Positions 23,686 through 31,000 of a DNA stretch of 33,424 nt are shown here, piece after piece. The DNA lies in contig NZ_JAUYUD010000051.1 of assembly GCF_030692605.1 (NCBI RefSeq), positions 1 through 33,424 on the forward strand. The letters run 5' to 3'. This stretch comes from Lutibacter sp. Lineage in GTDB: Bacteria; Bacteroidota; Bacteroidia; Flavobacteriales; Flavobacteriaceae. The translations under genes were made by a program, and so were the position numbers. The notes under the pieces are model-generated. The model did not search any database, was not told the origin of the DNA, and was given only the letters and a program-made list of their open reading frames with translations. Every line of letters starts with the position of its first letter. Position 1 is the stretch's first letter.

Positions 23686-24774
23686 CTAATTATCGGTTAA
23701 AAAATTTAACATTTCTAAAAACTGCCCATTATTAGTTGTTTCTTTAAATAACGCAAATTTATCTGGACTAAAATTTTTAATTAAGCGCAATGCTTCGAGT
23801 CTAATTTCAAAATTATAATGTTCTGAATATTTTAGTAAAAACCACTCATCGTTATTTGAAACTAAAGGCTCAAAAATTTTGAATAAAGCCTGCTGTTCTT
23901 CTAATGTTCTTTCTTCAAAATTGTTCATTACTTCGTGCTTAAAATCAAGATTTTGCATTCCTCCTAAAACTAAAATAGCCTTTGTTCTAATTATATTATT
24001 TTTATGGTGAAGTAATTCTATAATATGATTTTGAACTTCATATTGATTAAATATTTCAGCTATTTTTAAACTAAACATAACTACAGAATCATTATTTGAA
24101 TTTAACCAAGGGGTAATATCCACATCTTGTTGATCCTCATTTTTCTGTAAAACTTCTAACAACTGAATTTGATCCCATTCGCTCAAATCAGTTTCTATTT
24201 TTGTTAAAAATTCCAACCCTTTAAAATGAAATAAGCTAACTAAATATAATTGCACTTCTTTTCGAACTTCTTTGGAAGAATGATTTACGTGATGTAAAAT
24301 TGCATCGTGTGCATCTTTAATATTAAACTGTTTTAGTTCCCTAATACCCATTGCAACTACATACCAATTTTGATGATCTAATTTTTTTAAGGCAAAGTTT
24401 AAAAGCCCTATTTGTCTGTATAAATTTTGAATTGCAACAGCTATTTCACCTGAAATTTCCTTTTTTAATTTCAGCAATACGCGTTTAATTATTTTTCTTT
24501 TGGATTTACTGGAGATACAAAAAGTTAATTTTTCGATTATACTATTTTGCTCTTCTTGTCCTTCTTCAGCATATAAATAATTAATTAACTGAATTTCATA
24601 TTCCGTAACTAATTTTTGTGTTTCAGCAGTTGAATTTCTTAAACGAGTTCTATAAATTTTTAAGTAAAAAATTGATACTATAATAATAATAAACAGTATT
24701 ACAGAAATTATCCATACCACTTTAATAAGAAATGGCAATTGGTTGTAGTAATTTACGAAAACATCAAAATCCAT
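23686..24774 (-). CDS. Membrane-anchored HEAT-repeat-like protein
   Basis: A 362-aa protein with one N-terminal helix (about 17-45, VVWIISVILFIIIIVSIFYL) followed by a basic stop-transfer stretch. A long all-helical cytoplasmic part shows HEAT/armadillo-like periodicity, for example LDHQNWYVVAMGIRELKQFN, VNHSSKEVRKEVQLYLVSLF and LHHKNNIIRTKAILVLGG. Such repeats are protein-binding scaffolds. Between the receiver protein and the glycosyltransferase in a tightly packed operon, it is a good candidate to couple signalling to the synthase at the inner membrane (inference). No enzymatic motif was seen. Confidence 0.8.
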   Translation of the reverse strand: MDFDVFVNYYNQLPFLIKVVWIISVILFIIIIVSIFYLKIYRTRLRNSTAETQKLVTEYEIQLINYLYAEEGQEEQNSIIEKLTFCISSKSKRKIIKRVLLKLKKEISGEIAVAIQNLYRQIGLLNFALKKLDHQNWYVVAMGIRELKQFNIKDAHDAILHHVNHSSKEVRKEVQLYLVSLFHFKGLEFLTKIETDLSEWDQIQLLEVLQKNEDQQDVDITPWLNSNNDSVVMFSLKIAEIFNQYEVQNHIIELLHHKNNIIRTKAILVLGGMQNLDFKHEVMNNFEERTLEEQQALFKIFEPLVSNNDEWFLLKYSEHYNFEIRLEALRLIKNFSPDKFALFKETTNNGQFLEMLNFLTDN

Positions 24775-24793
24775 TATTGCCGTTTAAATTTAT

Positions 24794-25162
24794 TTAACTT
24801 AATATTCGCTTTACCCTAATAACCAATTCATTTGGGCTAAAAGGTTTACCCATAAAATCTGTTGCGCCTAGGTTAAATGCTTTTAAAACCATTTCTTCTT
24901 GGCCTGCCGAAGAAAAGACTATAATAGGTGTTTTTGAATTCAGTTTGTTTCTTACATGACTAATAAGTTCTAATCCGCTTATATAAGGCATCATTATGTC
25001 TGTTAAAATAAGATCTGGATTATTTGTTTCTATTTGGTTCACCGCTTCTTTCCCATTTTCTGCCATAAAAAGTTGAAATCCCTCCTTTTCTAATCTAAAT
25101 TTTAGCAGTAAGGACAAGGTTGAATTGTCTTCAGCTAGTACAATCTTTTTTAAATTATCCAT
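24794..25162 (-). CDS. Stand-alone response regulator receiver protein (CheY-like)
   Basis: A 122-aa single receiver domain with no output domain. The acidic pocket is E11-D12 (VLAEDNS), the phospho-acceptor is Asp55 (ILTDIMMP), a Ser pair occupies the switch position (VFSSAG), and the conserved lysine lies in MGKPFSP. It overlaps the hybrid kinase gene by 8 bp, so it is almost certainly the second receiver of that phosphorelay. Lacking a DNA-binding domain, it must act by protein contact, plausibly on the HEAT protein or the synthase complex encoded next. Confidence 0.93.
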   Translation of the reverse strand: MDNLKKIVLAEDNSTLSLLLKFRLEKEGFQLFMAENGKEAVNQIETNNPDLILTDIMMPYISGLELISHVRNKLNSKTPIIVFSSAGQEEMVLKAFNLGATDFMGKPFSPNELVIRVKRILS

Positions 25163-27476
25163 TTTTCAAAATATTTAATTCGTTTTCAAGTTCATTTTTT
25201 ACCTTTTTAAAAATTAAAATACTTGATTTTAACAATTCTACACCCTTTATAACGTCATGTTCATTTTTAAAATTTTGCTCAATATTATAAATTGTTGGCT
25301 CTAATAAAGCAATACCAAACATACTTACGCTTGGCTTAATTTTATGGGCTGCATTATACAATAACTCCCAATTACGTTCTTTTACTCCAAATTTGGTCAC
25401 TTTTAAAAATTCATCAATATCATTTAAAAAAGACTGAATTAATAAAATAACAATGCTGCTCTCATCGGAGGTTTCTTCTTTAATGAACTTTAAATCTACA
25501 AATTTTGTGTGATTAAATGAAATAAAAGGGGTTTTAACCTTTTTACTTTCTACTAATGTTTCTGATAATGGGACTTTACTATGTTCTAATAATTTCAAAA
25601 ATAAATCTTTAGGCCTAAATGGCTTAAAAACATAATCTATCATACCCGCGTCCTTTGCGCGTTTAATATCTTCGGACGAAGTATAAGCAGTCATGGCTAT
25701 AATTGGTATTTTGGCAGCTTTTTCAGAAATGTCGTTTTTAATAATTTTGGATGCCTCATAACCATCCATAACAGGCATTTGAATATCCATTAAAATAATG
25801 TCGTAATTATTTATCTGTGCCATTTTAACGGCTTCAATACCGTTATTTGCAACATCTACCTTACAACTCCAACGCTCTAACCTAGTTTTTGCAACAATCT
25901 GATTAGTAATATTGTCATCCACAAGTAAAACATAAAGATTCAAATTTTCACTTATCTCACCTATTTTATCCAATTTAAGTTCTCCAAAACTTTTAACACT
26001 TTTAATAAAAGGAAGTGTCATTCTAAACACACTGCCTTCTCCAAAAACACTTTCAGCCTTAATATCGCCTTTTAATAGAATTACTAACTTCTTAACAATA
26101 GCGAGGCCTAAACCAGTGCCTCCATAAATTCTCGACGTATCACTTTTTGCTTGAGTAAAGACGCCAAAAACTGTATTAATTTTATTGGATAAAATTCCAA
26201 TACCAGTATCTCTAACTTCAAAGTAAATTTTGACGTTAGATTGTTTTTCATCAACCAATTTAACCATTAATAAAACAGATCCTTCATTAGTAAATTTTAT
26301 AGCATTCCCAATAAGATTTAGCAATATTTGACCCAAACGAGTAGGGTCTCCAATTACGTTTCTTGTAACATTGTCCTCAATTAATAAATTTAATAAAATT
26401 CCTTTCTCATCGGCTCTTATCTTCATTAATTTAACAACTTCATATAGATTTTTATGTAAATCAAAATCTATATTTTCAACTAGAATTTTATCAGATTCAA
26501 GTTTAGAAAGATCCAGTACGTTATTAATAAGAGAAAGCAAAATATCTCCCGAATTTCGCATTGTCTCTAAATGTTCTTTCTGTTCGTGATTTAGCTGTGT
26601 TTCTAACAACAAATCTGTAAATCCAATAATTGCATTTAATGGCGTTCTAATTTCGTGACTCATATTGGCCAAAAACTCAGTTTTAACTTTTAACGATTTT
26701 TCAGCGGTTTCTTTTGCTTTTTTCAGCTCTAATTCGGTTGAAATTCTATTCGTAATATCTGTTCCAATAGATATGTAACTTTCATCAGTTCCTTTTGATA
26801 CTTGCCATTCAATCCATTTGTAATTACCCGATTTAGTTTTTATTTTTCTTTTAGATATATCTGTAAAATCTTTAGTGTTAAAAAACACATAATCGTGAAT
26901 TGCTTTTTTAACTTTTGTTGCTTCTTCAATAGTGTCATAGGTCAAATTCCACCAATTATCGCCCATAATTTCTTCCACCTTGAAGCCTAACATTTTTTCA
27001 ACCGAAGGTGAAGCATAAATAACATTCCCATCTTTATCACTCACAAAAACCATTGATTCTACATTTTTAAGAATAACATCAGAATTAATTTTTAACTCTT
27101 TTGCTATTTTCCAATTTGTAATATCTACTCCAACAGAAACATAATTGTTATTTTGTGATAATGAATCTCGCCATTCAATCCACTTATAACTTCCGTCTAA
27201 ACATCTAATTTTTCGCTCGTACGGAATTGGATCTACATTAGCCTCTCCTGATAATAATTTTATAACCTTTTCTTTAAAAAATTGACCTTCTTCCTTTGAA
27301 AAAAAAGTAAGGTCCCACCAAGCCAATCCAAGTAATTGCTCTGTTTTATAGCCACTAATTTTTGATGTTTCGGGTGATAAATAGGTTACATTACCCTGTT
27401 CATCGCAGGTAATTACTATAACGCTAACCGAATCTAGTAATTCGGTCAATTTAAGATTAGGTACATTCTTTTTCAA
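25155..27476 (-). CDS. Hybrid sensor histidine kinase: PAS-PAS-HisKA-HATPase-REC-Hpt
   Basis: A 773-aa protein. Two PAS/PAC units (about 8-125 and 135-250) share the unusual W-W-[DN]-L-T segment. HisKA carries His274 in NMSHEIRTP. The ATPase domain has N, G1 and G2 boxes (LIGNAIKF, DTGIGI, GGTGLGL). The receiver has DDN and Asp564 (LMDIQMP) with the lysine in VFKPF. The C-terminal Hpt domain has His711 (AAHKIKPSVSMFG). No membrane helix or signal peptide was seen, so it is probably a cytoplasmic sensor. The full His-Asp-His chain can pass phosphate to the stand-alone receiver encoded next. The only in-frame start before the first PAS is a TTG at 27476, preceded by an in-frame TAG two codons upstream. 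Confidence 0.92.
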   Translation of the reverse strand: MKKNVPNLKLTELLDSVSVIVITCDEQGNVTYLSPETSKISGYKTEQLLGLAWWDLTFFSKEEGQFFKEKVIKLLSGEANVDPIPYERKIRCLDGSYKWIEWRDSLSQNNNYVSVGVDITNWKIAKELKINSDVILKNVESMVFVSDKDGNVIYASPSVEKMLGFKVEEIMGDNWWNLTYDTIEEATKVKKAIHDYVFFNTKDFTDISKRKIKTKSGNYKWIEWQVSKGTDESYISIGTDITNRISTELELKKAKETAEKSLKVKTEFLANMSHEIRTPLNAIIGFTDLLLETQLNHEQKEHLETMRNSGDILLSLINNVLDLSKLESDKILVENIDFDLHKNLYEVVKLMKIRADEKGILLNLLIEDNVTRNVIGDPTRLGQILLNLIGNAIKFTNEGSVLLMVKLVDEKQSNVKIYFEVRDTGIGILSNKINTVFGVFTQAKSDTSRIYGGTGLGLAIVKKLVILLKGDIKAESVFGEGSVFRMTLPFIKSVKSFGELKLDKIGEISENLNLYVLLVDDNITNQIVAKTRLERWSCKVDVANNGIEAVKMAQINNYDIILMDIQMPVMDGYEASKIIKNDISEKAAKIPIIAMTAYTSSEDIKRAKDAGMIDYVFKPFRPKDLFLKLLEHSKVPLSETLVESKKVKTPFISFNHTKFVDLKFIKEETSDESSIVILLIQSFLNDIDEFLKVTKFGVKERNWELLYNAAHKIKPSVSMFGIALLEPTIYNIEQNFKNEHDVIKGVELLKSSILIFKKVKNELENELNILKNG

Positions 27477-27582
27477 TTTCTAGTTTTTCAAATTAATATA
27501 ATAGTTCAACAACTAAAGTTAAAGTATTTTTAAGAATTACTGCTTAATTATTTTTTTTGCAGCATTTTTTTAAATCATTAAT

Positions 27583-27614
27583 CAAATATAATCATTTTAC
27601 AACACGTTTTACAA
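27583..27614 (-). promoter_or_regulatory. Probable promoter of the hybrid kinase/exopolysaccharide operon
   Basis: On the minus strand, TTG (27614-27612) is followed after 21 bases by TATATTTG (27590-27583), matching the Bacteroidota TTG-N17-23-TAnnTTTG pattern. Transcription would start near 27576, giving a leader of about 100 nt before the TTG start at 27476. The other spaces in the operon are 20 bp or less, so this may be the sole promoter for six genes. Confidence 0.5.
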
Positions 27615-27683
27615 TACGAAATACTTGTTTCAATATATTATTGGTAATAATTAAATTTTTTAAAATCTATATACCCACAAAAA

Positions 27684-27724
27684 TAAAATTCGGTTATACA
27701 ATTATATAGCCGAATTTATTTTTA
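27684..27724 (-). terminator. Rho-independent terminator downstream of the adhesin unit
   Basis: AAATTCGGTTATA (27686-27698) pairs with TATAGCCGAATTT (27705-27717), including one G-T wobble. On the minus strand the stem is followed by TATTTTTG, which suits termination of the adhesin and small-protein transcript. The plus-strand side also has a T-rich tail (27718-27723), so it may be bidirectional. Confidence 0.75.
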
Positions 27725-27830
27725 ACAAGTATAAATTATGAATGACAAATTTTGTTAAAATTATTGATTAACAATTTCAAACCTTCAAGTTTAAAAAATG
27801 GTATCTGAAGGAAAAAATTAAAACCACTAT

Positions 27831-28001
27831 TTATCTTTTTAATACGCAAAACACACCATAAAAAACTCCAAAAATTACCAACAACACAATACCCCCATCA
27901 ATTGGCAACCCAACTGGGGGTGGCGGATCTTGTGAATAAATTGCTGTGCTTGACAACAATAATATCACCCATAAAAAATAGGATACCTCTTTTCTTTTCA
28001 T
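27831..28001 (-). CDS. Small GLPIDGG-anchor secreted protein (signal peptide plus C-terminal membrane segment)
   Basis: A 56-aa product starting at an ATG (28001-27999) and ending at TAA (27833-27831). Residues 1-24 are a signal peptide with a basic start (MKRKE), a hydrophobic core and STAIYSQ cleavage region. Then come a proline run (DPPPP), GLPIDGG (31-37), a hydrophobic helix (38-53) and a final LKR. This short pattern recurs in Bacteroidota, often beside large secreted proteins, and I recall it as a PID-type C-terminal sorting signal; that name is from memory and unverified. It lies 42 bp downstream of the adhesin and is probably co-transcribed with it. Its function is unknown. Confidence 0.85.
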   Translation of the reverse strand: MKRKEVSYFLWVILLLSSTAIYSQDPPPPVGLPIDGGIVLLVIFGVFYGVFCVLKR

Positions 28002-28043
28002 TGGTATTAAATGTAGTTTTTGAAAATATGTAATTCTCCACTA

Positions 28044-31000
28044 TTATTCAATAATAATTTTTTTGTTAACAGTACCGTTTATAGTGTTTATTTGAACAAT
28101 ATAAACACCTGTAGCTGCATTTATTGGCAAAGACAATTTTCTGCCAGCAAAATTAGAATTCCAAGATTTTACAGTTTGTCCTAGGTAATTAAATAAAGTA
28201 ACATCGGTTATTTCTGTATCAACAATTTTTGCGATTTGTAGTTCTGAAATTCTATTATTCATATAGGTAAAAATACCTTCAGCTAATTTAATTTCACTCA
28301 ATGTTTTTAAACGAGGCTGAAACACCAATGCAAATCTGTCCAAATATTCACCAGGTTCTAGGTTTATTTCAAATGGTTGCTTATTAATTTTATAGGTTTC
28401 GCCTGTAAAACTATCTTTAATATAAAGTTCAAATCCTTCATCTATATTTTCGAGTGCCTCAATTTTTATGGAAGCTAAACCGGTTTTATCAATTTTAAGA
28501 CCCAAAGGCAATTCTTGATCCTTGTTAAAATTATTAACACCTTGAATCACCAATTTTCCTTTACCAAGTTGCCAAAACATATCCTCTTTACTATCTTCAT
28601 TTAGAGGTGCATCAAATCCAATATCAAATTCATTAGTAGTTCTATCATCAACCCCAACTAACAAACCTCTACGGTAGCCTAATGGCGAATCAAATTGCAA
28701 TCTAATTTTTGGTCTAGAATCAACATATTTTGAGTCATTTACCAAAGTTGATGTTCCTTTTGATTCAGAACTTTTCAAGAAAATTGAAGAGCCGCTCGAC
28801 TCAGAAACAAATATACGTTGACTATTTTTAAAAACTAAGAAACCACCTGCAACAGCAACTGTTCCTGCCACTTTTGGATCTAAAGTGCCATTAACAAAAA
28901 AACCTTGTCCAACAGGAATATAACGTTTAGATAATTTTGAACCAGTAGAGAGTGTATTTGCACCTAAAGAAAGATTTGCTTTAGCCACAACGCTTCCCAT
29001 TAATGTGTAAGTTGCATAACCACCTTCATATTCCGCTAATATATGATTTTTACCTGTTACAAAATGATCCCAAAAATAAAGTGCGCCGTTAAAAATATTG
29101 CCACTAGCTCTACCTGCTAAATTATCTAATATAAATTCATCAGCATCTATGGCAGAAGGATAAGGGTTACCAATTAAATAAGACCTTCCAGGTATCATAC
29201 TTAGTGAAATAGTTCCAGAATGAGGTTTGCCTTCAAAAACATAATTTTGCAACGTAGCAATTGATGCTGCACCCCCCGTTCCTTTCATTGAAAATCCTTC
29301 TCCTGCTCCAATAGAGCCTGTACTTCCTTTATAATTCCATTGATAGTAATTTTGCCAATCAGTATTGCCAACAGTAGTGGAATTATAAGAATATATCCAA
29401 CGATTACTAATTTTTATATTAGTTCCATTAGATCCATCCGCAAAATAAGCTCCGTCTCCAAAAATTACAGGAACTTGACTAGAAAGTAATGTGCCATATT
29501 TTAAAACACTACCTACAGAATAAGGAGCATTATTAGTTGCACCTCTTGGACTCACCGGAGATGACCAATAATTATAGTTAAAACTACTTTTTTTGCCTTG
29601 CTGGTCGCGTTCAATATAACCAGAGCTACTTGCATCAAAAATACTTTCACTTTGTTCAGGTGTGTAAGCAGGTATGTAACGTTTTTGTACCAACTGAGAT
29701 TCTCCTTCTAAATCAATAACACCATTCAATTTTAAATAGTGAGTAATCCACAAACCTTGTCCTGTTCCAGTTCCATCTGAACCCGTAACGCCAGACATAG
29801 TTAATTCGCCAGAATCTGATAATAACCCTAAAACGGTAATATCTCTAGCACCTGAAGTAATATTGTGAGTAGTTCTTACAATATTCCAATTTATTGGTGC
29901 GCCATTAATACCTGTACTATTCGGGAAATCCCATACCGATGGCTGCGCCCAGGTACTCATTGTGGTCCAACTACCATTTCCTCCAGAAACATATGGTATC
30001 GGTGCGGTTTGTTCTTCATCACTTGTTATATTTTTTAACTTCCCTTTTATTAAACCTGTAGTTGAATTTAAATAACCACAAGCCACATAGGCAGGTTCCA
30101 TTTGATAATATCCCTTTAAACTACTCCAAGATAAGCCATTAATGTCGATAGGAATAATCACACCTTGCACATTTCCGGCAACAGTTGGACTAGAAATAAT
30201 TTTTTGATTCATCATTTGGCGCAATTGATCTAATGTTAAAGCCACATCCCATATCCTTACTTCATCCATCCAACCATTGAAATAGTTTATTGGATCCATT
30301 GCCCCATTAGAATCCATTGCTCCTAAAATTGCTTTATTATTATTAACTTTAGGCGCAGGCCCTCCTTGTGTCTTAATTAAGACCCCATCAATATACAACC
30401 TGTATTCTGCTGATGTTGTACGTGTTATTGCGATATGATACCAACGATTGGTATTAATTTTATAAGGTGAAGAATTGATTGTTCCAGTTTTATCCCAGTT
30501 AAAAGATACTTCTCCTGAATTAGCAATTCGTAAATCATACCCTTGAGCACTTCCTGAAAAATTAGCATCTCGTTTTGAAAAAATTGTATACGTACCTGCT
30601 ATTGATTCGGGTTTTACCCAAGTTTCAATACTAAAGGCTCCATTATCCAGATGAAAGTTAGTATTATTAAAATCAACATAATCATTATCTCCATCAAAGT
30701 CTATTTTGTTACAGTTTGTTGTTGTTACTGTTACATTACTTCCGCATCCATTAACTGTCCACGTTAAAGTATAGGTTCCAGCTTCTCCTGTAAAAAGGGC
30801 ATTAGGGTCATTTATATCCGAAAAAGATCCTCCTCCACAAATGCTATTATCAGAAATAGACCATACTCCTTCATCTCCTGTTCCAGGGTCATCACAATTT
30901 ATACAACCAGGGGGAATTACAAAAGTACCTTTTGCCGCATTTAAAGTGGCGGATATTCTATTATCATATGCATTCAACTGAACAGTATTTTGACCACACT

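Larger units (their letters stand above)
27477..27830. other. 354-bp intergenic region without a gene
   Basis: This AT-rich stretch separates the kinase operon from the adhesin unit, both on the minus strand. It holds the probable kinase promoter (27583-27614) and a hairpin terminator (27684-27724). The remaining part, 27725-27830, shows only a weak CCTTCA/TGAAGG pairing (27782-27812). No ORF with plausible coding character was found in any frame. Confidence 0.7.

Noticed and set aside
27725-27830. Small RNA or second short gene between the terminator and the GLPIDGG gene
   Set aside because: Only a weak 6-bp pairing and no promoter-like or coding pattern could be seen.
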